From Exophiala sp. HKRS030 (taxonomy: Eukaryota > Ascomycota > Eurotiomycetes > Chaetothyriales > Herpotrichiellaceae), in assembly GCA_023897205.1 (NCBI GenBank), contig JAHWDD010000014.1:372001-436000 (forward strand): a DNA stretch of 64,000 bases, given 5' to 3'. Shown in pieces: positions 46,735-56,034 of this stretch (positions are counted from its first letter, which is position 1; the number at the start of each line of letters is the position of its first letter). The notes under the pieces are model-generated. The model was not told the DNA's origin and made no database searches. It saw nothing but the letters and a program-made list of their open reading frames with translations. Made by a program: the position numbers and the translations under genes.

Positions 46735-47572
46735 CAGTTATCCCTTTCGCTGAATTAGAAGGCCTCCTCGGTTGTGGCAGGTGAAGCTTTTTGCAGCTCG
46801 CGAGGAACCTTGGTGGAGTTGAGAAATAGAAACATCAACGAAGAGGGATCTACCACGACCGAAACTGTCGGGATTTTCCTAATGATGAATGACTGCCTCG
46901 CCCGCGGATTTATTTCTGCATCAGAATCAGCTCTTCGCTCACAAACATGAACAAAGTCATCCATGCAAATTCTCCCACTGCTGTCTTCCCGACATTAACT
47001 GGGTAACGTGAGATTGGGCATGCCGCTCTCCAAGCAAAGCCAGCCAGGACCTACATCTGTCTTGCCTTTGCTGGAAACATAGAAGCCTTGTCATGATGAG
47101 GGGGGGCCCCTAACCCTCGACCTGGACCGCTGTCCGGCTCCGGTTGTGGTGGCCCCCTCGGCCCCCGACAGTCAAACTTGTCTGGGAAAGAAGAGTGCCG
47201 GTTGCCATTCTCCGTCGTAGTCAAATCAAAAGTCCCTTTCTTTGAATCAGCATTACTGCGGTGATGCTTAGTCTCTGATCTCACGCGGGGGTCTGATGAC
47301 CGGTTGATTGGAAGGGCTGCAGACGAACAGGCATCCGAGGACCGGTAGCAACTACTGTACTCGACGAGTCGACCTGCATCTGGTGTATCTGATTACATTT
47401 AGAAGACTTTCTGTGTCTCTTCTTCGGAGGCATAGCAAATCTGACGGTACGGACTGTACTTGACTATCCTCATCTTAAAAGCTCCATTGCCAGCCCTGAG
47501 TATATTTCCTTTGTCGGCTATCTTGCTCATGCTACTTGAGACTTGCACAGCTTTTCGGACAGTCTCTGTGAA
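46735..47572. other. Intergenic region upstream of the aminotransferase
   Basis: 838 bp carrying one cluster motif at 47135. No gene is supported. Confidence 0.4.
47135..47142 (-). promoter_or_regulatory. Cluster motif upstream of the aminotransferase
   Basis: Plus strand reads GTCCGGCTCCGGTT, which on the minus strand gives the direct repeat CGG-AGC-CGG. It lies 430 bp before the ATG at 47573. Confidence 0.6.
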
Positions 47573-49164
47573 ATGGGTTCCGTTAACGAAATACGGCGCT
47601 CCACAGGCGAGCTCGGCCTGGAGGCGCAGAAGCTTCTGAAGCTGGAGAACCAATACTGCGTCGGGGGGTTTCTGCCACTTCCAGCCTACATCTCACGAGG
47701 TAACGGGGTAGTTCTCTTTGTAAGACAAAATACAAAGCTTCCCGGGGGGAAATTCGTCTGCGACTGACACAGGCTGTTGCAGGACGCCGATGGAAAGAGT
47801 TATCTTGACTTTATCGCGATGTTCAGTGCCGGCAATCTCGGCCAATGCCATCCCAAGCTTGTGCGGACTGTGGTAGAATTAGCATCCAAAAGCAAGTTAG
47901 GTGCACCAATACTTACGTCTGTACCTTTTGGCAAGGCTAATGGTGGTCGCTTGTTGAACACAGTAACCCTGGCCAATGCCGCTCTGAGAGTGGCCGAGTG
48001 GCCACCCTTTGCGGAGATGATGTGCAAGCGCTTTGGCTACGACCAGATCAATGCTACAGTCTCCGGGACCGAAGCCGCTGATGCGGCGGTCAAGATAGCC
48101 CGGAAATGGGGCCTCCAGGTCAAGAAGGTCCCGCAGGATCGAATCAAGGTCTTGGGGGTCGGGAACAACTACCATGGACTCTCGTCTGGGATCTGGCCCA
48201 TCATGGAGCCGACTGATCGTCGGAAAGGTAGGAGCATACTATCTTTGCAATGTCATGTCCCAGGCCTGATCTAGTGACTTGATTCCCGTACAAAGGCTTC
48301 GGAGTGACAGATCCATCCTTGTCCAACTTGAACCCAAGCACCGGCGAGGTGCTCCGGTATGGCTCTGTTGAAGACATGGAAAAATGTCTGGCCGAGCATC
48401 ATCAGAATGTCGCTGCGGTGATGATGGAATGCATTCATGGGCACGCACCGTCCGCTATATTCGCATTTTGAGGCAGTGAGTACTCTTGTGCTAACCTCGA
48501 CAACAGAACATTCCAGGAAGATATCGACTTCGCACGTGGCGTCGCCCTGCTCTACAAAAAGTACGGTGTCCTTTTCATCTCCGACAAGGTCCGCATGGGC
48601 GCTGGAAAGACTGGACGTTGGCTGTGCTCGGAGTGGCTGGGCCCGGACGTCAAAGCCGACATGATCGTTCTAGGCAAATCTCTCACCGGCGGTGCCTATC
48701 CGGCCTCCTTTGTGCTTGGAAACAAGGAGACCATGTCCCTCGTCACTCCGTACACCTGCGCCGGGACCTTTGCAAACACGCCGTTGGGCATCGCGTGCGC
48801 CCGAACGGCCACGGAAATCATCGACGAAGAGGGACTGGTCGAGCGCACCGCAGAAATCGGCCGGAGGTTTGTCGAGTGGACCAAAGACTGGAAGCAAAGG
48901 TTTCCCTACATCGCCTTTGCCACCAACCGGGGAGCCGATCTTCAGCTGGTGATGAAGCCTGACTGCGGCCAGGATTTTGACGCGAGGCGCTTTGCGGCTC
49001 TGGCCATGTCCAAGGGACTCTTGACACACCCGTTGCATGGCTCGGTCCGCATGTCGGTTCCAATGGTCATCACGGACGAGCAGCTGTTGAAGGGCTTCCA
49101 AATCTTGGAGGAGACCGCCTCGGAACTCAAGGACTACGACTTTATTGCTGGTGATAACATGTAG
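47573..49164 (+). CDS. Class III PLP-dependent aminotransferase
   Basis: Four exons: 47573-47719, 47783-48227, 48296-48449 and 48507-49164, 467 aa. Family marks are YLDFIAMFSAGNLGQCHPK, ATVSGTEAADAAVKIARK, VLFISDKVRMGAGKTG (the Asp that contacts the PLP ring), VLGKSLTGGAYPAS (PLP lysine, about residue 306) and GTFANTPLGIA. The group includes ornithine and 4-aminobutyrate aminotransferases; this one is closest in appearance to ornithine-aminotransferase-like proteins of fungi. Oddities: the usual DE pair after the PLP-binding strand is DK, and the last intron needs a weak GTCCGC donor to keep the frame between ECIHGHA and TFQEDIDFARG. It is probably cytosolic. Confidence 0.82.
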
Positions 49165-49788
49165 TGGCAGAAACAGAATTGATTGTCGCAATGGGATAAT
49201 TGCTTTTTCCATCGATCCAATCTGTAATGTCTGGAGTGCTGGCAGATTCAAACGCTGCAGTCAAGGGTCGTCAGGGCAATTTTGCGGCGTCAACCTTGGA
49301 TCCCACCAGCTGCAACAAGGCCCCCGTACAAAGTGTAGGTGCGGTAGAAGTAGGGAGTGTAGAGAACGAGACCACTGAGTTTCAGCACCATGTCTTGATT
49401 GTCTTCTGTGACCTGGGGCTGTAACAAGTGCCGAGAATTGCGAGACGCATTGAAGCAGGCTTACATGCGAGCGCGATAGGAAGCTTGTGGTTCGGCGGCC
49501 TGAAGTATGAACTACTAGTACTGGAGTATCTTTCCCTCCGTTGTCGACACCGGAACCGCAGGCTCCGCCGGTCGATCTATGCGGACGTCCCCGATGGGTG
49601 CTTCCCTGATGGCGGCGAATCAAAAGCCTCTACCCGTGTTTGCAATGACGAGTCACTGTCGAGTCTCGCTGTTATCTCGTGCAAGGAATCATACACCAAT
49701 GATGTTCACATGGCAGGATGAGGTATCGTTGACCCTTTGATCAAATGTTTTTTGCTCTTCTCATACATAGAATTTCCCTAGAGAATAT
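49165..49788. other. Convergent 3' region
   Basis: 624 bp between aminotransferase and NmrA-like stops. A near-match of the cluster motif (AGGCTCCG, 49560-49567) is present, but no start codon faces it. A 120-codon minus-strand frame (49261-49623) has no domain motif. Confidence 0.35.
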
Positions 49789-50694
49789 CTACAGAATAGC
49801 ATCCGGGTTCTGGTCGTATTCTTCGAGGAAGTCAACCAGCGTCCTGATTTGTATGCCTTTGAAATATTTGGTCCTTTGAGCGTCGACCTCCTTCGCCTCG
49901 AGTGACGCTGGGCCAGTGCAGGAGAAGATCTGATACTCGGCCAGACCACTGACATTTTTATCGGGAGAATTTCTTTCCTCGACTAGTTGCTCCAGAGATT
50001 TGAAAGTCGGTTTCATGTCCGGGTGTCTGGCGCGCATCACCTCGAAGACATCGAGCCAACAGGTCTTCTGGCCCGAGACGAAGGTGTAAGGCTCCCATCT
50101 CGGGGCTTCCAGCAGAGCCGTGACTGCCCTGGCAACGTCGCGAACGGCCGTGATATCGACAGGCTCCTTTCCGGTCCCGGGAATCACGGCGCGGTTGGTG
50201 CTCAGGTCGATCGGGAAGGTTTCGCCAATCTCCTTGAGGTGCCTGTTCTTGGGCGGCACGACGTAATCCATGAACCAGCCCGCGCAGACCAAGGTCCATT
50301 CTACGTCTTGCTGGTTTCTCAAGGCCTCGCGTACCGGTTCGTGGGAATCGGCGTAGAAGGGTGGCTCGTGTGGGTAGTGCTTGATGTCTCCAGCAAACTC
50401 CGAGGGGATGAACCGTTTGCATTTGGGGCTTTTCTGACAAGCTTCCAGCAGTGTCAAATGCAAGTCCTTGTATCCCATCGAGTAGTCCAAGACCGCTGAT
50501 ATCAGAGCTTCGCAGTCGGCGATTGCTTTGCTGACCGAATCAAGTGTATAGTCGGTGATGACTTGGTTGACATTCGGTCTTTTCAAATACTCCTTCTCGC
50601 TCCGGGTCAGGATCGTGACTTGATGGCCCGCCTTCAAGAACTCTTCGCAGAAGTAGCGAGCGAGATCGCCTGCCCCAGCGATAGCAACACGCAT
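49789..50694 (-). CDS. NmrA-like / isoflavone-reductase-like NAD(P)-binding protein
   Basis: Single exon, 301 aa, with the start at 50694 giving MRVAIAGAGDLARYFCEEFL, an N-terminal G-x-G-x-x-A nucleotide motif. VTILTR and the KRFIPSEFAGDI segment are typical of the NmrA/PCBER atypical SDR family. Members are either NAD(P)(H)-dependent reductases of phenylpropanoid-like compounds or redox-sensing regulators such as NmrA. Here the catalytic Lys region of isoflavone reductases is not obvious, so the role stays open. A TATAAA-like box lies about 90 bp upstream on the minus strand (50784-50789), and one cluster motif 495 bp upstream. Confidence 0.8.
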   Translation of the reverse strand: MRVAIAGAGDLARYFCEEFLKAGHQVTILTRSEKEYLKRPNVNQVITDYTLDSVSKAIADCEALISAVLDYSMGYKDLHLTLLEACQKSPKCKRFIPSEFAGDIKHYPHEPPFYADSHEPVREALRNQQDVEWTLVCAGWFMDYVVPPKNRHLKEIGETFPIDLSTNRAVIPGTGKEPVDITAVRDVARAVTALLEAPRWEPYTFVSGQKTCWLDVFEVMRARHPDMKPTFKSLEQLVEERNSPDKNVSGLAEYQIFSCTGPASLEAKEVDAQRTKYFKGIQIRTLVDFLEEYDQNPDAIL

Positions 50695-51280
50695 ATTGAA
50701 AGTGAGCAATCAGCGATTCGGTGACAAGACAAACGACAAGGAAATATGTGTTGGAGAGAAGATTCAGGATGAGAGTATCGTGATTTATAGCCAGAGGTAT
50801 ATCGTGATGCGGAGCCTTGACTTTGTTCTTTCGAGCGCCGCTTACAAAAGCATCTTGTTATGCACGCAGTTGTTCAAGCTGTATATCTGCTTGCTTGGTA
50901 AACGGGGGAAGTATCTCCGTCGGCGCACGAGGAAGAGCGGCCGAAAGCTTGCGCAGCAGCAGAACAAAGAGTATTGATTTCTCCCCCAGCCTATCACTTG
51001 TAAGGCTCGTTTCCATTGGATGCCTTACCTGCCCCAGAAGCTGAAGACATTCATTCATCCGTTCGTCCGCACCGTGCCGTGGAGGATCTTAGTTTATGTC
51101 ATGACAATAGGCGAGTGTGGGAGAGCTTCTATGTGGGCTTGCTAGTCTGGTGTTTATTTGGTAGGAAACAGACCCCGACTCTTCATCCGCGGAGCCGGTG
51201 CGAGCCTCGAGGTGTTGATATCCCAATCAGGTATGGCATCTACACCAGTTCACGACGGCGACACAGATTAATTAGGTCCG
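50695..51280. promoter_or_regulatory. Region between NmrA-like start and PhyH stop
   Basis: 586 bp with one full 12-bp cluster motif (51187-51198). Both flanking genes read leftward, so this motif belongs to the NmrA-like gene. Confidence 0.45.
51190..51197 (+). promoter_or_regulatory. Cluster motif upstream of the NmrA-like gene
   Basis: The full 12-mer CCGCGGAGCCGG spans 51187-51198 and is identical to the copies at 52447 and (inverted) 60937. It is 495 bp from the start codon at 50694. Confidence 0.6.
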
Positions 51281-52266
51281 CTAATGGAACCCATTGCTAC
51301 CCTGTTTGCCAAAACACACCTCTAGAGGGCTCTTGAGGTCGACCCAGCCAAGGAAGGGGTCGCTGACATCGTAGCCCAGCAGAGCTTGGACTGCAGAGGG
51401 ATACTGAGCGGCTTTCTCCAGCGGCACCGCGAGTGGTATGTTCTCCTCCTACATGCTTGGTCAGTCACAGTTGCGAGAGGCCGGTTTGAAGGCTTCCAGC
51501 GGCAAGGCGATCTGCTGACCTGTCGGAGATATCCCTTGCACATAAATGTGCCGTAGAGGAGCCTTTCCTCGTTCTCCGTAGTATTGGCCGAGCCGCCGTG
51601 ATAACACGATGCCAACATGAGGAAAGCATCCCCAGGCTCCATTTCCGCAAACACAGCACCCTCCTCAGACGGCGGCTGCAGTGTGTGTTGAAGATGCGAC
51701 CCGGGCACGAATCGAGTGGCTCCATTGGCTCTCGTGGCCTTCTTCCCGGCAACGAAGCAACCGACCGCTGTGTCCCGACCGGGCTGGTAATCCTCTCGCG
51801 ACACCGCAGGCAGGATGTTGTGGTGTATGGAATCGTCTCGATGGAGATCTTGAGCCCGTGCTCCGGGCCCGATGGAAAGCACAGTGTGCGCGTTGAGGAT
51901 CGGTTTCGACGTATGTTCCAGGCACTTGTCACCGACCCAAGACTTTGTGACTGAAGCGAGTAATCTCTTGCAGATCGCTTGGTATGTCGGGTCCGCCACA
52001 ATCTTTTTGACATAGGTTGGGGATTTGCCAGCCAAGCCGCACACTTTGCGCGTTTCTCTAGGGAAGAAGGCTCCTTGGAAAGGCTGGTCACCGTCCAAGT
52101 AAGGACGAACCTCATCTTCTATCTGCTTCAGGCTTTGCTTGTCCAGGAACCCGCGGATAAAACAGCCCCCGTCACGTACAATGGCTGCCACGACATCATC
52201 GACCCTTGCGTCTGTTCGGTCGAAACTGCAGACGGCTTTTGATTGCTTGTTCACTGCATCAGCCAT
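51281..52266 (-). CDS. Phytanoyl-CoA dioxygenase (PhyH) family Fe(II)/2-oxoglutarate oxygenase
   Basis: Two exons: 52266-51520 and 51448-51281, 304 aa. The iron-binding triad is visible: His142-x-Asp144 in LHRDDSIHH and the distal His223 in SCYHGGSANTT. NGATRFVPGSH and the nearby RLLYGTF supply the 2-oxoglutarate-side residues. Fungal members such as the endoperoxidase and desaturase enzymes of alkaloid and meroterpenoid pathways hydroxylate or rearrange small molecules. It is cytosolic with no targeting signal from the chosen start; a longer open frame to 52338 would add a hydrophobic 24-residue extension. It is divergent from the SDR with a cluster motif between. Confidence 0.85.
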
Positions 52267-52891
52267 GGCGACGAGGCCGGGAGTACTCTTGGCTGCAAAT
52301 GCGGTGGTTATTAGAAGTATTAGATGTACAGTTGACACGACTTTAGAAGGTCGACGAGGCTATGAAGCGTCCTAGGACCGACAAGGCCAAGGTTACCTGG
52401 AAGATGCCACAAGTGGCCCTCAGGAGGGGCGTTGGTTGATATCAGACCGCGGAGCCGGATGACCGCGGGCCCGAATGGCAGCTCAGTATCCAATGCTAAA
52501 CCATCCTTGACGGCTCAGAAGGCCAAACTGGAAGTTGTCCTGGGTTCGCAAAAAAGGCAACAGCCTTCGAAGACCAATGTCACAAACCGACCGGGTTGGA
52601 TATCAATCATGTGTGAAGATTGATACAGGCCATCTACGTATAGCGTTCCGCCCCACAAGTTAGCAGACCAGTTTCGACGTCGAGATAGCAGACCATTCGA
52701 GAGCCCTCCGTGGAATTCGGTCGCCCTTGCCTCTTTCAACCCGTCGACCTGGGGCTGGCTCGCGTCAGGAGGTATTTAAGAGCGCTCACCGCTCACACCA
52801 AGTGGCTGTGATCCTCCAAGAGCCGGTCAGGATATCCCAACATTCAAAACTTGACCTGTTCTTAGACAGATAGACTTGAGAGCTTGACATC
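52267..52891. promoter_or_regulatory. Shared promoter region of PhyH and SDR genes
   Basis: 625 bp between opposed starts, carrying a full 12-bp cluster motif at 52447-52458 and a TATTTAAG box at about 52772 facing the SDR. Confidence 0.5.
52450..52457 (+). promoter_or_regulatory. Cluster motif in the PhyH/SDR shared promoter
   Basis: Part of CCGCGGAGCCGG (52447-52458), followed 5 bp later by another CCGCGG. It is 183 bp from the PhyH start and 434 bp from the SDR start. Confidence 0.65.
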
Positions 52892-53845
52892 ATGACAAAG
52901 CCGTTTCAGGGAAAGACTGCCATTGTCACGGGCGGCTCGAGAGGTAATAACGAAGTTTGCCATAACATTGCCAACTGGTTCTGATATATGTTCCAGGGAT
53001 CGGTGCAGGGATTGCCAAAGAACTCGCCCGGAGCGGCGCATTTGTCGTTTTCTCCTATGCTTCCTCTTCCACCAAAGCCAACGCCGTGGTAAAGGAAATC
53101 GAATCCACCGGAGGCAGAGCTCTGGCGGTTAAAGCAGACTGTACAGAATACAGCTCGGCTAAGAACTTGGTTGATGCTACGGTTGAGGCGTCCGGCGGCA
53201 AGATCGACATCATCGTCAACAATGCCGGTTGCGGCGACGATGTCCTTCTCGACCAGGTCGATGAAGAAACGTTCGACATGACGATTTACACCAACTTGCG
53301 CTTCCCGCTCACCTTGATCAAAGAGGCAGTGCCTTTTCTCCAGCAAGGCTCGAGAATCGTCAACGTGGGTTCTGTGGCGTCGAAACTCGGTAAGTGGGCA
53401 AGCGTACTCACTCTACTGGGTATACCTTCGCTTGTGAAACAGAGGCCCGTGGCTAACGAACGTCTCTGGGATATCCAGTCAGCCCTTACAGTCATCTGTA
53501 CTCCGCCAGTAAGGCAGCACTTGAGGCCGTGAGTCGGACCATCGCAGCCACCCTGGGGCAGAAGTATAGCCTGACTTGCAACACGATCAACCCGGGCCCC
53601 GTTGATACCGACATGTAAGGAGTACCAACGGTCTTGCACCATGACCTTGAATCTGACAAGCCACTAGATGGAACGAAACATTGGGCAGAGAAAAGTTCCA
53701 GGCTACCATTGAGGCAACCCCTGCAGCGGGGAGAATCGGCACGGTCGATGACATTGTTCAGATTGTGAAATTCCTGGTCTCTGAGGAAGCTCGATGGGTC
53801 ACCGGGAATACCACCTGCGCCAACGGCGGCATGCTGTTTGACTGA
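52892..53845 (+). CDS. Short-chain dehydrogenase/reductase (classical, FabG-like)
   Basis: Four exons: 52892-52943, 52997-53389, 53479-53614 and 53668-53845, 252 aa. Classical SDR motifs are complete: TGGSRGIG (TGxxxGxG, interrupted by the first intron after SR), IIVNNAGCGDD (NNAG), the Ser in IVNVGSVAS, and YSASK (YxxxK), then NPGPVDTD. It should reduce a ketone or oxidise an alcohol with NAD(P)(H). The last segment, TGNTTCANGGMLFD, fits the family C-terminus. It converges on the beta-lactamase-like gene 285 bp away. Unlike the SDR at 28754, this copy is intact. Confidence 0.88.
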
Positions 53846-54129
53846 TCGATGTCGCAAGAAGAAGGCAAAGTGCTCGGACACCTCCTGAGAGTTGAAGAGA
53901 ATCATCTTGAGTTAGTCACGACATGATGAGACAGAGATCTAACAGGCGAGAAGGTTGTAGTGCCACAAGCTCACACCGATGGGGAACTTGGGTTTGGGAT
54001 CTGTGAAAGCTGGAGATTTACTCTGCGCCTTTTTCACCCTGACTTCCTACCCTGCTTTCTGAGGTAGAGCGTTCAATGGCTGTAGCAAGTACTTTTCTCC
54101 CCCCATTTGTCAACACCCCAAGAATCTGC

Positions 54130-55329
54130 TCAGAATCCCTCAACACCCAGCGCCTTGTAGACAATCCTAGTATACGCCTCGGTTCTTTCCGAGCCAAAGA
54201 TGCCTGAACCCATCTTGTTCATTACATAGGAGAAGGTCACTTTTCGGTCGAGATCCATCAGTATCAGAGAGCCTCCCCAACCGCCCCAGAAGCAGACTCG
54301 GCCCTGCGGCAGCCAGTCGATGGACTGGGAGGTAGTGCCGCCGGTCAGACCATATCCAATCCCAGATCTGAGGGGCACTTGATCGACCACATCCATCCCA
54401 TCAGCCTGGACCTCAAATATCTTCTCAATGATCTGTGGGGTGAGGTTCTCGACTCCGTCGTTCGTCCCCCCCTTGGTGATGGACGACAGGATACGGACCA
54501 AAGATCTCGCGTTGGCGTGGCCGTTGGCGCCAGACAAATCAGCACGTCTCCATTTCGGGCGCAGCGCCCACGTCGCGTCAAGAGGCGGATTCGCAAAAGC
54601 CATGAATGTTGGACTCTTAGGGTCGAGGCTGGCAAAGTCGATGGGCATGGTCGGGGCAGGAATGATCGGGGCGATGCGCGACCAGTCCTCTTCCACGGCG
54701 CCAATCTGGAAGTCGGCCTGCAACGGTCCGGCGATCTCATCGGCGACGAACTGCTTCATGGTCTTGCCGCTGGTGCGACGAATCAATTCGCCTATTAAAT
54801 GGCCCTGGCTGATGGCATGGTAGCCCGAGACGCGCCCAGGCTCCCAAACGGGTGCTTGCTTCTCAAGCCTGTCGGTAGAGACCTTGAGGTCACAGAGTTC
54901 TTCCACGGTAATAGGCTCGGTCCAACCTGGCAACCCCGCGGTGTGGGACAGAAAATGGCGGACAAGTACCTTCTCTTTGCCATTCTGTGCGAACTCGGGC
55001 CAGTACTGGGCCACGGGAGCGTCGAGGTCGAGTTTCCCACGGCTTACTTGGAGGAGCGCGGCCAAGGTGGCGACCGTCTTCGTGCAAGACCAGACATTCG
55101 TGATGGTGTCTTTGGTCCACGGCTTGGTACGGGCCTCATCGGTATAGCCTGCCCAGATGTCCACAACGTTCGTGCCATCGACGTTGAGCACGATCGAGGC
55201 GCCCAGTTCGTCACCGGAGGCGATCTGCTTCTCAAGTTCTGCTCTGAGGGCATCGAAGCATGGATGACATTCGCCCTGGGCTTTGGCCATTGCTGGTATG
55301 CGTGGAGAGAGGGCCGCGAAGTCTCTCAA
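54130..55329 (-). CDS. Beta-lactamase-like serine hydrolase (EstB type)
   Basis: Single exon, 399 aa; an ATG at 55290 would shorten it by 13 residues. The S-x-x-K motif is Ser81-Cys-Thr-Lys84 (NVWSCTKT), followed by LLQVSRGKLDLDAPVAQYWPEF, VRHFLSHTAGLPGW and GYHAISQG, in which Tyr is the expected second base (the usual Y-x-N reads YHA). The C-terminal FWGGWGGSLILMDLDRK matches the EstB/class C layout. It is probably a cytosolic esterase or transacylase rather than an antibiotic-resistance enzyme. It is divergent from the cluster regulator, and two tandem motif half-copies lie in the shared promoter. Confidence 0.85.
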   Translation of the reverse strand: MRDFAALSPRIPAMAKAQGECHPCFDALRAELEKQIASGDELGASIVLNVDGTNVVDIWAGYTDEARTKPWTKDTITNVWSCTKTVATLAALLQVSRGKLDLDAPVAQYWPEFAQNGKEKVLVRHFLSHTAGLPGWTEPITVEELCDLKVSTDRLEKQAPVWEPGRVSGYHAISQGHLIGELIRRTSGKTMKQFVADEIAGPLQADFQIGAVEEDWSRIAPIIPAPTMPIDFASLDPKSPTFMAFANPPLDATWALRPKWRRADLSGANGHANARSLVRILSSITKGGTNDGVENLTPQIIEKIFEVQADGMDVVDQVPLRSGIGYGLTGGTTSQSIDWLPQGRVCFWGGWGGSLILMDLDRKVTFSYVMNKMGSGIFGSERTEAYTRIVYKALGVEGF

Positions 55330-56034
55330 TGGAACATGAATCTGGTGGTGTGCTGAATTTCACTAGATGGAAACGTCGTCTACTGCAGGTCGTGCTTTGA
55401 GGAGTGAGGTGCGCTTTGGGCTCTGTATCCTGCAACGCCGCGACTGGAGTGACAATGTCTGCTTGTAACGGCAACGACGTCCAGGTTCCTAGGAAAGAAA
55501 CATTCTGAAACTTGGGTCATTGTGCCTGACCATGCGACTATATATCACACTGTTCCGCAAAAGTGCCCTACGCGCTCGCCTGCAAGAGCATTGCGCGTAG
55601 ACCTCCACATCGGAAGTAACTATGCAAGGGCAGGAGGACGCAGGTATCCATTATCGCGGTTAAGCTGTATCCACTCAGATGTCTCCTGAGTAGCCTCCTG
55701 TGGCTGTCGTGTCTGCGGAGGCCACGACAGTGACAAGTGCTCAATCCGACGAAGGCTGGCTTCCCGGGAGCTGGAGAACCCGCGGCTCCGCGGCTCCCAG
55801 ACCTCCGGACGATGCAGCCAGAGTGGCGTCGCTGTCGTGCTGGGATCATCCAATCGAAAGTCCGGGTCTAGTCCTCCTATCATAACATGTCAATAGGTGG
55901 GGTGGGAGAAAGAGGGGGAGGGGGGTTCTCCCCACAGCGCCTGGAGGCGCAGGGTCCAGTTGCGATCTCGTCGAGCGTGCGACCGAAGTGACCTCAGATC
56001 CTTACTGCACTTCAGTCGAAGCGACAATTCCTGG
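55330..56034. promoter_or_regulatory. Shared promoter region of the hydrolase and the cluster regulator
   Basis: 705 bp between opposed start codons. It carries the motif in a tandem form at 55783-55798. Because one side is the regulator's own gene, this suggests autoregulation. Confidence 0.5.
55783..55798 (-). promoter_or_regulatory. Tandem cluster motif in the hydrolase/regulator promoter
   Basis: Plus strand reads CCGCGGCTCCGCGGCTCCC: one exact core (55783-55790) and a second with one mismatch (55791-55798). It lies 237 bp before the regulator ATG. Confidence 0.65.

Noticed and set aside
49412..49450. GCNKCRE string on the plus strand resembling half a zinc cluster
   Set aside because: No further cysteines follow in frame and a stop comes soon after.
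49560..49567. AGGCTCCG near-match of the cluster motif
   Set aside because: It lies between convergent stops, has a mismatch in the core, and faces no start codon. Not counted in the motif set.
49261..49623. 120-codon minus-strand frame
   Set aside because: Low-complexity composition, no motif, and it lies between two convergent 3' ends.
55897..56034. 46-codon N-terminal extension of the cluster regulator
   Set aside because: The frame opens with GTG, not ATG, and the extension is basic and low in complexity.
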